Positions 1-9,116 of a stretch of DNA of 54,471 nucleotides are shown here, piece by piece. A program made the translations under genes and the position numbers. The number at the start of each line of letters is the position of its first letter. Position 1 is the first letter of the stretch. Below the pieces are notes generated by a model, which saw only the letters and a list, made by a program, of their open reading frames with translations, ran no database searches and had not been told where the DNA came from. The stretch lies in assembly GCA_017442185.1 (NCBI GenBank), contig JAFSAT010000003.1, positions 1-54,471 of the forward strand, written 5' to 3'. The DNA is from Bacteroidaceae bacterium (GTDB lineage Bacteria > Bacteroidota > Bacteroidia > Bacteroidales > Bacteroidaceae).

Positions 1-95
1 AAACAAGTTAGCAATTTCTTATCCATTGCCCATTCTCATGCAAGTTCTTCTTAATGGTTTGATACTCAAAGAATCTTAATCAAACTACATCAAAT

Positions 96-267
96 ATAAC
101 AACAAACGAGCGAAATAAAATAAAGTTTTACTTTATTATTTTGCAGCGAGTGCAGATTTATCTTCGAGATTTACCTCAAAGATAACAACAAACGAGCGAA
201 ATAAAATAAAGTTTTACTTTATTATTTTGCAGCGAGTGCAGATTTATCTTCGAGATTTATCTCAAAG
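96..267. repeat. Two tandem 86-bp direct repeats with internal stem-loop
   Basis: Unit 1 spans about 96-181 and unit 2 about 182-267. They differ at one visible position (ttacctc versus ttatctc). Each unit carries a short inverted repeat, AATAAAG-TTTTA-CTTTATT, followed by TGCAGCGAGTGCA. I see no ORF of note in 1-377. The repeats sit just upstream of the restriction-modification cassette and may be a boundary or a regulatory element; the function is not evident. Confidence 0.85.
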
Positions 268-377
268 AATGTTTCACGATAAAATAACAATGCTTTTTTT
301 ATGTTTGTCGGCACAGAAGGCTCTCAATTTCAAATTAAATAAGTACTTTTGTCATATTGAATATAAAAATTAGACAA

Positions 378-1283
378 ATGGCAAAAGCAAAACCTTTCAT
401 TAAATGGGTTGGAGGAAAAGGCCAACTCATTGAACAACTCGAAGCATTGCTTCCAGCTGACTTTGCAGAAAGGGAAAATGTCACCTACATTGAGCCTTTT
501 GTAGGAGGAGGAGCTATGCTCTTCTATATGCTACAGACATATCCAAACATTAAGTCAGCCGTTATAAATGATATCAATCCAGATTTGACATTATGCTATC
601 AGGTTGTAAGAGATAATCCAACAGAATTAATTAAGTCCCTCAATGTAATTCAATCTGATTTTTATGCTCTTCAAAAAGAGGAAGAACGTAAGACGTTTTT
701 CCTTAAACAACGTGAGCGATTCAACTCAAAATCATTAAATGAAATAGATAATACAACATTATTTTTCTTCCTTAACAGGACTTGTTTCAATGGACTTTAT
801 CGGGTAAATAAAGCCGGTAAATTTAATGTGCCATTCGGGAAATATACCACACCTACTATTTGTGATTCTGCAACAATTTATGCAGACAGCAAACTATTAC
901 AAAAGGTAGATATTATGACTGGGGATTTTGAGCAAACTTTTGCAAAAATTGAGGGAAACACTTTCTTCTATTTTGATCCTCCTTACCGACCTCTTAGTAA
1001 CACTTCAAGTTTTAATGATTACACCAAGGAAGATTTCAATGATAATGCCCAAATTCGCCTGAAATTATTCTGTGACCGTTTAAATGAGAATGGAATAAAC
1101 TTTATGCTTAGCAATTCTGATTGCATGGGGAAAGATGGTACAGATCGTTTCTTTGATGACTTATTCATTGACTATAGTATAGAAAGAGTTTGGGCATCAA
1201 GAAATGTAAATGCTATCGCTTCGAAAAGAGGAAAGTTGACAGAGATTGTAGTGAATAATTACAATAATAGATATTTATTCTAA
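378..1283 (+). CDS. D12-class adenine-specific DNA methyltransferase (Dam/DpnM type)
   Basis: A 301-aa protein that methylates adenine N6 using S-adenosylmethionine. The SAM-binding motif KWVGGKGQ lies at residues 9-16 and the catalytic motif IV DPPY at about 200-203. That order (motif I before IV) and the FVGGGA segment are typical of the D12/alpha class, whose Dam and DpnM members methylate GATC. The ATG at 378 is chosen; an in-frame TTG at 357 would only add seven residues. It is the first gene of a cassette with an endonuclease and a second methyltransferase. Base composition is AT-rich compared with the housekeeping genes, which suggests horizontal acquisition. GATC specificity is an inference; other D12 enzymes read other sites. 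Confidence 0.9.
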   Translation: MAKAKPFIKWVGGKGQLIEQLEALLPADFAERENVTYIEPFVGGGAMLFYMLQTYPNIKSAVINDINPDLTLCYQVVRDNPTELIKSLNVIQSDFYALQKEEERKTFFLKQRERFNSKSLNEIDNTTLFFFLNRTCFNGLYRVNKAGKFNVPFGKYTTPTICDSATIYADSKLLQKVDIMTGDFEQTFAKIEGNTFFYFDPPYRPLSNTSSFNDYTKEDFNDNAQIRLKLFCDRLNENGINFMLSNSDCMGKDGTDRFFDDLFIDYSIERVWASRNVNAIASKRGKLTEIVVNNYNNRYLF

Positions 1284-1293
1284 AGATAAGTTT

Positions 1294-1401
1294 ATGTCTG
1301 CAAAGAACAAGTTGGAAGAAGCTTTTTATGCAATACCAAACATTTATAATCTTACAACTATTGATGATTTTATCAAACAAATGAAGGAGGATACTTTATG
1401 A
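1294..1401 (+). CDS. Short ORF (35 aa) coupled to the endonuclease gene
   Basis: This small reading frame starts at ATG 1294, eleven bases after the methyltransferase stop, and ends in TGA at 1399-1401, overlapping the ATG of the next gene at 1398 (ATGA). It encodes a helical, charged peptide (MSAKNKLEEAFY at the N-terminus). Its last codons contain the purine-rich AAGGAGG that would be the ribosome binding site of the endonuclease. It may be a real small protein, a translational coupler, or the N-terminal part of the endonuclease separated by a frameshift. I do not recognise a family. Confidence 0.4.
   Translation: MSAKNKLEEAFYAIPNIYNLTTIDDFIKQMKEDTL
1384..1390 (+). promoter_or_regulatory. 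Strong Shine-Dalgarno sequence AAGGAGG before the endonuclease
   Basis: AAGGAGG lies 7 bases before ATG 1398. Such a strong site is uncommon in this window, where genes mostly lack one. It fixes the endonuclease start and hints that the cassette came from a lineage that uses Shine-Dalgarno initiation. Confidence 0.7.
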
Positions 1402-1946
1402 TACGTGGAGGTATTGGAGGTGGAAATACTAAAACCGGTCTTATATATGAAGCGAAAGTTGATTTAACTACTTTCCTAAATGGTCAAAAAGGATATGTAG
1501 TTAAAGATATGGATATTTTTTATAACGAAGAACTTGTTGGAAATATCTTTAAAAAACATGGATTATATAAGTTCTTAAAACAGAAAGGGATTGATTGGAG
1601 AAAACATTTGTCAAAACAACTTTTACCAGATAATTGTATTTATGTCATCATAAATAATACAATGAATATTATTGAGGTTAAACATCAAGAGGTTGGTGGA
1701 AGTGTTGATGAAAAATTACAAACTTGTGATTTTAAGAAAAAACAATATATTAAACTGTTTTCAGAACTTAATTATAAAGTAGAATTTATGTATATTTTGT
1801 CTGATTGGTTTAGACAAGAATGTTATAAGGACACTCGGGATTATATTATAAGTGTAGGATGTTCTTATTACTACAATTACATACCTTTGCATGAATTAGG
1901 TTTACCAGTACCTCCTGTTGATGAAAATGATCAAACCATATTATAA
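1398..1946 (+). CDS. Predicted type II restriction endonuclease, PD-(D/E)XK fold
   Basis: A 182-aa protein between two DNA methyltransferase genes. The N-terminus has a GGIGGGNTKTGLIYE segment (residues 4-18) with an acidic residue, then Pro77-Asp78 and Glu93-Val-Lys95, which fit a PD-x14-ExK nuclease core. After it comes GSVDEKLQTCDFKKKQY (101-117), a segment I associate with phage- and plasmid-borne type II endonucleases. It does not resemble DpnII/MboI endonucleases. It probably cuts unmethylated copies of the site protected by the neighbouring methyltransferases. Codon use is strongly AT-rich. The short length and the preceding 35-aa frame leave open that the N-terminus is truncated. Confidence 0.65.
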   Translation: MIRGGIGGGNTKTGLIYEAKVDLTTFLNGQKGYVVKDMDIFYNEELVGNIFKKHGLYKFLKQKGIDWRKHLSKQLLPDNCIYVIINNTMNIIEVKHQEVGGSVDEKLQTCDFKKKQYIKLFSELNYKVEFMYILSDWFRQECYKDTRDYIISVGCSYYYNYIPLHELGLPVPPVDENDQTIL

Positions 1947-2805
1947 ATCTCCCGACCGCGCCTTTACATTGCTACATGGAGATAGCTTTAAATTGCTATG
2001 TGAATTTGATTTCAAATTCAGTTGCATCTTTGCTGACCCACCTTACTTCCTCTCAAATGGAGGAATAAGTGTTCAGTCAGGAAAGATTGTGAGCGTGGAT
2101 AAAGGAGAATGGGATAAAGGAAAGAGCCAACAAGAAATGATGGAATTCAACATAGAATGGCTCGGTCTTTGTCGCGATAAACTAAAGGATAATGGCACTA
2201 TTTGGATTTCCGGCACCTATCATAACATCTTTTCCGTTGCTACTTGCTTGACGGAATTGGGATATAAGATTCTGAATGTAGTAACATGGGCAAAGACCAA
2301 TCCACCGCCTAATATCTCTTGCCGCTATTTCACATATAGTACCGAATTTATAATCTGGGCACGTAAGAGCGAAAAGAAACCGCACTTCTTCAATTACGAC
2401 CTGATGAAGCAGATAAATGGTGACAAGCAAATGACGGATGTTTGGCAATTGTCGGCTATTGCCCGGTGGGAAAAATCGTGCGGAAAACATCCGACACAAA
2501 AACCACTTGCTTTGTTGGCAAGAATCATAATGGCATCTACTAAACCTGGCGAGTGGGTGCTTGACCCTTTTTGCGGTAGCTCGACAACCGGTATTGCCGC
2601 TAATTTGCTTGACCGTCGTTATTTAGGTATCGACCAGGAACAAAAGTATTTAGAAATAAGCAAGAATAGGCAAGAAGAATTAGAGAACCAACAAACATAC
2701 CAGATGTATCGTTCTAAAATTAAAGATATTCAAGTTATGGATTCTTTGTATCCTTCGATGGTAAAAGAAGATTCAGATATAACTTACGGAGATTTACCTT
2801 TTTAA
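1921..2805 (+). CDS. DpnA-like beta-class DNA N6-adenine methyltransferase
   Basis: A 294-aa SAM-dependent DNA methyltransferase. Motif IV comes first (FADPPYF, about residues 38-43), then a GEWDKG-containing segment, TIWISGTYHN, HPTQKP, and motif I (LDPFCGSSTTG) near residue 218. The DPPY-before-FxGxG order is the beta class. The overall sequence resembles DpnA, the second methyltransferase of DpnII-type systems, which can modify single-stranded DNA during uptake. The start overlaps the endonuclease end by 26 bp; ATG 1921 is preferred over TTG 1918, and ATG 1927 is also possible. A pair of methyltransferases also occurs with asymmetric sites such as GAAGA, so specificity is unresolved. Confidence 0.9.
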   Translation: MKMIKPYYKSPDRAFTLLHGDSFKLLCEFDFKFSCIFADPPYFLSNGGISVQSGKIVSVDKGEWDKGKSQQEMMEFNIEWLGLCRDKLKDNGTIWISGTYHNIFSVATCLTELGYKILNVVTWAKTNPPPNISCRYFTYSTEFIIWARKSEKKPHFFNYDLMKQINGDKQMTDVWQLSAIARWEKSCGKHPTQKPLALLARIIMASTKPGEWVLDPFCGSSTTGIAANLLDRRYLGIDQEQKYLEISKNRQEELENQQTYQMYRSKIKDIQVMDSLYPSMVKEDSDITYGDLPF

Positions 2806-3041
2806 GGTAAATAACTTAGATATAACTCCATAAAGTCGTATAAAAAATTTTCACTGCAAAAAACATCTTATTTCATAAGCCTTTCATTGATTTATTCTGT
2901 GGGAATTTCAAGAGTAGCTTTATTTTTTCAAATCTAATTAAACATAATATTCATTATCATTCAAAAGGGCGATAATAAAATCAAGCACAGTTTTATAAAT
3001 ATGAACGTACTTCAGATATTCTCATATTCATTTCTTTATTG

Positions 3042-3049
3042 TATCTTTG
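3042..3049 (+). promoter_or_regulatory. Probable -7 promoter element (TATCTTTG)
   Basis: TATCTTTG matches the Bacteroidota -7 consensus TAnnTTTG and lies about 40 bases before the aminotransferase start. No clear TTTG is present at the expected -33 position. Confidence 0.5.
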
Positions 3050-3088
3050 CGCAGGAATTAAATTTTTCGGAACAAACAAATAAAAAAT

Positions 3089-4288
3089 ATGCCAAACTTA
3101 TCAGAACGTGCAATTCTGATGCCTTCGTCACCAATCAGAAAATTAGCACCTTTTGCAAATGAAGCAAAGAAACGTGGGATTCATGTTTATCATCTGAACA
3201 TCGGACAGCCCGACCTTGAATCTCCCGCGGTTGCACTTGAAGCAATCAGAAACATAGATAGAAAAATTCTTGAGTATTCTCCGAGCGACGGATTCCTGTC
3301 ACTGCGTGAAAAACTTGTAGGCTACTACGACCAATATCAAATAAAACTCAAAGCCGACGACATCATTGTTACAACAGGAGGTTCCGAAGCTGTGCTTTTT
3401 GCTTTTATGTCGTGTCTGAATCCGGGAGACGAAATTATTGTACCCGAACCGGCATACGCCAATTACATGGCATTTGCTATATCTGCCGGTGCTGTTATAC
3501 GTCCCATACGCTCTACAATTGAAGAATCATTTGCTTTGCCACCGATGGAGCGCTTCGAGGAACTGATAAATGAACGCACACGCGGTATTCTGATATGCAA
3601 CCCAAACAATCCGACCGGCTATCTTTACACAAGAAAAGAGATGAATTGCATACGCGACCTTGTTAAGAAACACGACCTGTTTCTTTTCTCCGATGAGGTT
3701 TACAGGGAATTCATATACACAGGTTCACCATATATTTCGGCGTGCCATCTCGAAGGGATTGAGAATAATGTAGTGCTAATTGATTCTGTTTCAAAAAGAT
3801 ACTCAGAATGTGGAATAAGAATAGGAGCACTCATAACAAAGAATAAAATTCTTCGTCAGGCGGTTATGAAATTTTGTCAGGCGCGTTTAAGCCCTCCCCT
3901 ATTAGGACAGATTGCAGCCGAGGCTTCGCTTGAAGCACCTCGTTCATACGCAATAAACACTTACGAAAAATATATAGAGCGACGCAACTGCCTGATTGAC
4001 GAACTTAATAAACTGCCCGGAGTATATTCTCCTATTCCCATGGGTGCGTTTTATACTGTTGCACGACTGCCGATTGACGACAGCGACAAATTCTGTGAGT
4101 GGTGTCTATCTGATTTCAGCTACGAGGGTGAGACCGTGATGATGGCTCCTGCTTCGGGATTCTATTCAGAGGAGGGATTCGGAAAAAATGAGGTGCGCAT
4201 TGCTTATGCTCTTGATAAGGCCGACCTTAAGCGTGCAGTGTTCATCTTGGGAAAGGCGTTGGAGGCTTACCCCGGACGGATTGGATAA
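3089..4288 (+). CDS. PLP-dependent class I/II aminotransferase (aspartate aminotransferase-like)
   Basis: A 399-aa fold-type I aminotransferase, full length for the family. NPNNPTG (171-177), SDEVY (201-205) and the PLP-binding lysine Lys236 in SVSKRYS are all present, as is a C-terminal EVRIAYA segment with the substrate-carboxylate arginine. It should move amino groups between an amino acid and 2-oxoglutarate in the cytoplasm; aspartate is the likeliest substrate, but aromatic or alanine specificity cannot be excluded. It is monocistronic, bounded by a -7 promoter box upstream and the shared bidirectional terminator downstream. Confidence 0.85.
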   Translation: MPNLSERAILMPSSPIRKLAPFANEAKKRGIHVYHLNIGQPDLESPAVALEAIRNIDRKILEYSPSDGFLSLREKLVGYYDQYQIKLKADDIIVTTGGSEAVLFAFMSCLNPGDEIIVPEPAYANYMAFAISAGAVIRPIRSTIEESFALPPMERFEELINERTRGILICNPNNPTGYLYTRKEMNCIRDLVKKHDLFLFSDEVYREFIYTGSPYISACHLEGIENNVVLIDSVSKRYSECGIRIGALITKNKILRQAVMKFCQARLSPPLLGQIAAEASLEAPRSYAINTYEKYIERRNCLIDELNKLPGVYSPIPMGAFYTVARLPIDDSDKFCEWCLSDFSYEGETVMMAPASGFYSEEGFGKNEVRIAYALDKADLKRAVFILGKALEAYPGRIG

Positions 4289-4309
4289 CACATTGATATA
4301 CACGCTGCT

Positions 4310-4376
4310 GTCGATACAATAAACTAAAAAAACTGCAATTCAATGAATTGCAGTTTTTTTAGTTTATTGTATCGAC
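4310..4376. terminator. Bidirectional terminator: perfect 33-bp inverted repeat
   Basis: The arms 4310-4342 and 4344-4376 are exact reverse complements around one central base. The core hairpin ACTGCAATTCA/TGAATTGCAGT is flanked by A- and T-runs, so it can terminate transcripts from both sides. It serves the convergent aminotransferase and TPR genes. Confidence 0.9.
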
Positions 4377-4382
4377 AATTTA

Positions 4383-5672
4383 TCAGTCTTTGGGGAGATA
4401 TTTCTCTATTTCGTTAAATTCTTTTTCCATTCCCAAGAACGAATAGCATTGTGCCAATCCGTATGACCATTTTGAAGAATCATCAGGATAGAGTTGACGC
4501 ATTTTTTCGCAAAGGGGAAGTGCTGCGCGATAATATCCGTCAAGAATTTCTTTGTCTTTTGCTATCTTGGCTTTATCGGTAACCTTTGTGGAGGCTTCGC
4601 TGTTTCTGTATTCTTGTGCTTTTTGCAGGTAGCAGATTGAGAGGTTAAGAATTGCACTCTCGTAGTTGGGGTCAACTTCGAGTGCTTTCTTATACTCTTC
4701 GATGGCTTTATCCCAATTTTGTTCTTGTGCTGCCATATAACCTTTTACATAGAGGAAGAATACGTTGCGTGGATCCTTTGCAATCATCTCGTCGGCAAAG
4801 GCTATCATCTCGTTGCGCTTGTTGTTGCTATCGTAATACTGTATAAGGTTCTGATAGAAATAGGGGTTGTTAGGGAACATTTGTGAGCACTCTTTTAATG
4901 TATTTATCCATGCCACGGTATCACCTAACTGTGATTGTGCCTGTGCTTTCAATTGGTATGCGTTCATTGCATTTGCCGAATCTTGTACGGCAAGGTCAAT
5001 GTGTTTGAGTGCTGCGGAGAAGTCTTCTGCTTCTGTTGCACTGTTCACCGAATAGAGTGCGGCAAGTCTGATATTCTCTATCATTCCGGGAGCATTCATA
5101 AGATCGAATTCTGCCAAACGGGGGAATTTTGCCGATACTACGAACATATCAAAAAGGTTGTAGGCATTTTTATAGTCACCGGCGTTGTAGAAATAGGCAC
5201 CTCCGTTAAAAAGGTGTGACCAGTTGTCGAGCAGCATCTTTTTTATCTGATCGCTATACTGAGGTTTTACGCGACCTTTCTCGTCGGGAACATTGTCGAG
5301 AGAGTCGCACAGTGCAAGGTGTTTAAAGAGGTCGTGGCAGTAGAGGTAGACTTTCTTCTCGTCGTAGGATTGTCCTTCTTGCGCTTTCAACAGTTCTTGA
5401 TTCATCACACCGAGCTTTGCATTTGCAAGAACATACCAAAGGTAGCTCTCATTTGCAACAAGTGAACTATGGTCACCTTCTAATGCGGGACGCAATGCGT
5501 CTATTGCTCCGGCGGGATTGTCCAAAATGGCTTTTTCGGCATCACCTATAAGACTCATAAGTGCTTTCTTCTGTCTCTTTTGGGCTTTAAGCTCTTCTTT
5601 TGACAGTTCCTGACCGAATGTTACGGTTACGGCCAGCATTAATGTAACAGATAAAAATAATCTTTTAATCAT
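4383..5672 (-). CDS. Secreted tetratricopeptide-repeat protein
   Basis: A 429-aa protein with a signal peptide (MIKRLFLSVTLMLAVTVTFG, likely cut before QE). TPR-like helical pairs occupy roughly residues 165-345 (for example WDKAIEEYKKALEVDPNYESA near 320-340). It probably acts in the periplasm as a scaffold. It lies 29 bp downstream of gyrA on the same strand, so the two are likely co-transcribed and end at the 4310-4376 terminator. The specific function is unknown. Confidence 0.8.
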   Translation of the reverse strand: MIKRLFLSVTLMLAVTVTFGQELSKEELKAQKRQKKALMSLIGDAEKAILDNPAGAIDALRPALEGDHSSLVANESYLWYVLANAKLGVMNQELLKAQEGQSYDEKKVYLYCHDLFKHLALCDSLDNVPDEKGRVKPQYSDQIKKMLLDNWSHLFNGGAYFYNAGDYKNAYNLFDMFVVSAKFPRLAEFDLMNAPGMIENIRLAALYSVNSATEAEDFSAALKHIDLAVQDSANAMNAYQLKAQAQSQLGDTVAWINTLKECSQMFPNNPYFYQNLIQYYDSNNKRNEMIAFADEMIAKDPRNVFFLYVKGYMAAQEQNWDKAIEEYKKALEVDPNYESAILNLSICYLQKAQEYRNSEASTKVTDKAKIAKDKEILDGYYRAALPLCEKMRQLYPDDSSKWSYGLAQCYSFLGMEKEFNEIEKYLPKD

Positions 5673-5701
5673 AAGGCAAAAAATTTATTGTTTATTGTTT
5701 G

Positions 5702-8224
5702 TTATTCGTTTATATCAATCTCATTAGCTGAGGTTTCCGCATTCTCCGCATTCTCCGCATTTTCGGCAATTGTATCTTCTTCGCGTGTTACTTTGCACAC
5801 AGAGCCTATGCAGTCGTTCTTTTTACCGAGGTTTATCACTCGGACGCCTTGTGTGGCACGACCTTGAACGGGTATTTGATCTACGCCTGTACGTATTGTT
5901 ATTCCCGATTTATTTATTATCATAAGGTCGTTCTCTTCGTTAACGTCCATCACTGCCACCAATGCTCCTGTCTTTTCTGTAACTTGGAGTGTTTTTACTC
6001 CTTTGCATCCGCGACTGACGGTTGGATAGTCTTCGGGGTTTGAACGCTTGCCGTATCCTTGTTCCGATAGAACGAGAATACTGTGTTCGGCATTGTCTTT
6101 TGGCAGAACTATCATGCCTATTATTTCGTCGTTCTCCTCTATGTCCATACCTTTTACGCCTGTTGCGGTACGTCCCATTGCACGCACTGCGCTTTCGGGG
6201 AAACGCACTGCCTTACCGTTGCGGTTGGCGAGTATTATGTCGCTGTTTCCATCGGTGAGTGCAACGCCTATCACGCGGTCGTCTTCGCGTATGCTGATGG
6301 CTATTATACCGTTTGTACGCGGACGCGAGTATTGCTCGAGACTTGTCTTTTTTATAACGCCTTGCTTTGTGCAGAAGATGAGGTTGTGACTTTCGATGAA
6401 ATTCTTGTCGGCAAGGGTCTTAACACGTACAAATGCGTTAACGGCGTCATCGGGCTCTATATTGAGAAGGTTCTGTATGGCTCTGCCTTTTGAATTTTTG
6501 TTGCCTTCGGGTATTTCATATACTTTGAGCCAATAGCACTTGCCGCGCTGTGTGAAGAAGAGCATGGTGTTGTGCATGGTGGCTGTGTAGATATATTCGA
6601 TGAAGTCTGAATCGCGGGTGTCGCTGCCTTTTGAGCCTACGCCACCTCGGTTCTGACTGCGATACTCTGTCAGGGGTGTGCGTTTTATGTAGCCCAGATG
6701 CGAAATTGTAATAACCATTTCGTCGTCGGCATAAAAGTCTTCGGGGTTGAAATCTTCGGAAGCGCTGTAATCTATACGGCATCTGCGCTTGTCGCCATAT
6801 TTTTCTTTTACTTCGATTAACTCGCCTTTCATCACCTCTTTGCAAAGTTCGTCGTTGGTGAGTATTTCGTTGTAATAGGCTATCTTGCGTTGCAGCTCTT
6901 CATATTCGGCATGTAGTTTGTCTTGTTGTATGCCGGTGAGCTGGCCTAAGCGCATGTCTACTATGGCTGTTGCCTGTACTTCGCTCAGTGAGAATCGCTC
7001 CATGAGTGCAGCACGGGCATCTGCCGGGGATTTTGCGGCTTTTATTATGCGAACTACTTCGTCGATGTTGTCCGATGCTATTATAAGACCTTCTATTATG
7101 TGTGCACGCTCTTGTGCTTTGCGAAGGTCGTACTGTGTACGTCGTATAACCACTTCGTGACGATGTTCCACAAAATTTGCTATGCAGTCTTTTAGGGACA
7201 GCAGATGCGGACGTCCGTGTACCAATGCTATGCAGTTGACACTGAAGGATGTCTGCAATGAGCTCATTTTGTATAGCTTATTGAGTATTACATTGGCATT
7301 TGCGTCGCGCTTTACGTCTATTACTATGCGCATGCCTGATTGGTCGGACTCGTCGTTGATGTTTGATATTCCCTCGATGCGTTTTTCGTTCACCATCGAG
7401 GCAATGTCTTTTATAAGTTCTTCTTTATTTACATTATAGGGAATTGCGGTTACAACAATCTTGTCGTGTGTTGCACCTGTCTCAATCTCGGCTACTGCAC
7501 GCATTATCACGCGGCCACGACCTGTTTCGTAGGCATCGCGCACTCCGCTTAGGCCGAATATGTCGCATCCTGTCGGAAAATCGGGTGCTTTGACATATTG
7601 CATAAGCCCGTCTGTGTCAATATCGGGATTATCTATGTATGCTACTGAGGCATCTATCACTTCTGACAGATTGTGTGTAGGTATATTGGTGGCCATTCCC
7701 ACTGCAATTCCGGCCGAACCGTTAACAAGAAGGTTGGGGATGCGTGTGGGTAATACTGTGGGTTCAACAAATTCGTCGTTGTAGTTGGGTCTGAAGTCTA
7801 CCGTCTCTTTGTAAAGGTCTTCGGCCATCTCTTCGCCAATCTTCTTTAGGCGTGCTTCGGTGTAACGCATGGCAGCCGGAGAGTCTCCGTCTATCGAACC
7901 AAAGTTTCCCTGCCCGTCTATAAGAGGATAACGCATTACCCAATCTTGTGCCATTCGCACAAGTGCTCCGTAGACCGATGAATCACCATGAGGGTGGTAC
8001 TTACCGAGCACGTCACCAACCGTACGTGCCGACTTTTTATATGGTTTATCCGATGTGTTTCCCAATTCCATCATTCCGTAGAGAATACGACGCTGAACCG
8101 GTTTTAATCCGTCACGCACATCGGGTAATGCGCGAGCCACAATCACCGACATTGAGTAATTGATGTATGCGGTGCGCATCTCCTCTTCTACATTGACTTT
8201 TATAATTCTGTCGTTGTCAATCAT
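5702..8224 (-). CDS. gyrA: DNA gyrase subunit A
   Basis: An 840-aa type IIA topoisomerase subunit that cuts and rejoins DNA while gyrase adds negative supercoils. The winged-helix/tower region begins at [11 protein letters not shown] (41-51), and the catalytic tyrosine is Tyr121 in AMRYTEA. A GyrA-box variant, QNRGGVG, starts the C-terminal beta-pinwheel near residue 550 and favours gyrA over parC. The quinolone-resistance region reads [10 protein letters not shown] (77-86): Ser82 matches E. coli Ser83, but Gly86 stands where E. coli has Asp87. The C-terminus is a low-complexity AEN-repeat acidic tail. A full promoter lies at 8274-8305. Confidence 0.97.
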   Translation of the reverse strand: MIDNDRIIKVNVEEEMRTAYINYSMSVIVARALPDVRDGLKPVQRRILYGMMELGNTSDKPYKKSARTVGDVLGKYHPHGDSSVYGALVRMAQDWVMRYPLIDGQGNFGSIDGDSPAAMRYTEARLKKIGEEMAEDLYKETVDFRPNYNDEFVEPTVLPTRIPNLLVNGSAGIAVGMATNIPTHNLSEVIDASVAYIDNPDIDTDGLMQYVKAPDFPTGCDIFGLSGVRDAYETGRGRVIMRAVAEIETGATHDKIVVTAIPYNVNKEELIKDIASMVNEKRIEGISNINDESDQSGMRIVIDVKRDANANVILNKLYKMSSLQTSFSVNCIALVHGRPHLLSLKDCIANFVEHRHEVVIRRTQYDLRKAQERAHIIEGLIIASDNIDEVVRIIKAAKSPADARAALMERFSLSEVQATAIVDMRLGQLTGIQQDKLHAEYEELQRKIAYYNEILTNDELCKEVMKGELIEVKEKYGDKRRCRIDYSASEDFNPEDFYADDEMVITISHLGYIKRTPLTEYRSQNRGGVGSKGSDTRDSDFIEYIYTATMHNTMLFFTQRGKCYWLKVYEIPEGNKNSKGRAIQNLLNIEPDDAVNAFVRVKTLADKNFIESHNLIFCTKQGVIKKTSLEQYSRPRTNGIIAISIREDDRVIGVALTDGNSDIILANRNGKAVRFPESAVRAMGRTATGVKGMDIEENDEIIGMIVLPKDNAEHSILVLSEQGYGKRSNPEDYPTVSRGCKGVKTLQVTEKTGALVAVMDVNEENDLMIINKSGITIRTGVDQIPVQGRATQGVRVINLGKKNDCIGSVCKVTREEDTIAENAENAENAETSANEIDINE

Positions 8225-8273
8225 TTATTTTGATACTATAAATTAATGTTTGTTTTTCACTTTTAAAACCTTG

Positions 8274-8305
8274 TAAAATTACAGAAAATCAACGGAACGG
8301 GCAAA
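8274..8305 (-). promoter_or_regulatory. gyrA promoter (TTTG-20-TAATTTTA)
   Basis: On the minus strand TTTG (8302-8305) is followed after 20 bases by TAATTTTA (8274-8281), a close match to the Bacteroidota consensus. The 5' leader would be about 40 nt. Confidence 0.7.
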
Positions 8306-8398
8306 TTTTTTAAGATTTATTACGATGGAGGAATAAAAGAACAGCGTCTTATTGCGCCATAAAACCATTTTTAAGGCGATGTACTCTCAAAAGCTCTA

Positions 8399-8809
8399 TT
8401 ATTTGCTTATAGACAAGTCCCAACCTTTTTCAACGTCGGAGGCAATGGCAGGTACTCCGTTTTCCATATATGACATAGCTGAAACTATGGCACACATCTG
8501 TTCTTTATTATAAATATGAGGTACAAAGTCCGATTTGCAACCGCTGCGCTTGCAAACGCAATCGACATAAGCTTTTGTATTATTCTCGGTGGGAGGTGCC
8601 CATCGCTCAACCCATTGTGCAATTGTTTGTAAACGATGTTTTTTGCGATAGTTGCGCAGTGTGATGAATGCAGCTCTATACCCCCACTCGGGAGCAACAA
8701 AGCTGAAAAATATTTTATCACTCTGAATTGCGGAAAGGCCTTTCCATGCTGTATTGTTGCGTTTGATGTTAAGCGGATTATTATTTCTCAATCCTCGTGT
8801 GTTTTTCAT
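8399..8809 (-). CDS. P5/endolysin-like protein (predicted lysozyme fold)
   Basis: A 136-aa protein starting MKNTRGLRNNNPLNIKR. The RGxRNNNPxNI segment is characteristic of small phage structural protein P5/endolysin-like proteins, often found in Bacteroidales chromosomes, that are thought to cleave peptidoglycan. EWGYRAAF near residue 60 also matches that group. No signal peptide is seen, so it may be exported by a phage-type or unknown route. It sits alone between gyrA and trmD with no other phage genes, suggesting a domesticated or remnant gene. Confidence 0.7.
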   Translation of the reverse strand: MKNTRGLRNNNPLNIKRNNTAWKGLSAIQSDKIFFSFVAPEWGYRAAFITLRNYRKKHRLQTIAQWVERWAPPTENNTKAYVDCVCKRSGCKSDFVPHIYNKEQMCAIVSAMSYMENGVPAIASDVEKGWDLSISK

Positions 8810-8928
8810 TTTTTTCGTACAAAACTACTGTCGTTGTAAAATTCAAAGTTGCGAAACAGATAAAACACGGCATTATAATTACAAAACAATGAAATAAAAA
8901 TCTTATCTTCGCAGAATATATATATGGC

Positions 8929-8947
8929 CACATAGGGGGGCTATGTG
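8929..8947 (+). promoter_or_regulatory. Stem-loop CACATAG-GGGGG-CTATGTG in the trmD leader
   Basis: A perfect 7-bp stem with a G5 loop, followed by TTT. It lies 18 bp after a possible -7 box TATCTTCG (8904-8911) and 170 bp before trmD. It could attenuate or stabilise the trmD leader; the function is inferred only. Confidence 0.45.
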
Positions 8948-8961
8948 TTTGAAAGAGATTT

Positions 8962-9053
8962 AGAGACTGTTTAAATTTATATCGCCATTTTTTTATATAG
9001 CAAAATACTGTTTCTATTAAGAAAAGATTTATTAGAAATTTAAACAGCTTCTT
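8962..9053. repeat. Dispersed intergenic inverted-terminus repeat (subtype B, copy 1)
   Basis: Bounded by GAGACTGTTTAAATTTAT on the left and AAATTTAAACAGCTTCT on the right. Internal sequence (ATCGCC, then AAGAAAAGATTTATT) is shared with the copy at 17102-17235. It fills the space before trmD; no gene is present in 8810-9116. Confidence 0.8.
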
Positions 9054-9116
9054 AAACTGCTTAAAATTATTTATTACATATTGACTATTTTTTGAATTTA
9101 CAAAATTAAATTATAA

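Noticed and set aside
6022-6493. Several plus-strand ORFs inside gyrA
   Set aside because: All overlap the well-supported gyrA in antisense and reflect its codon use.
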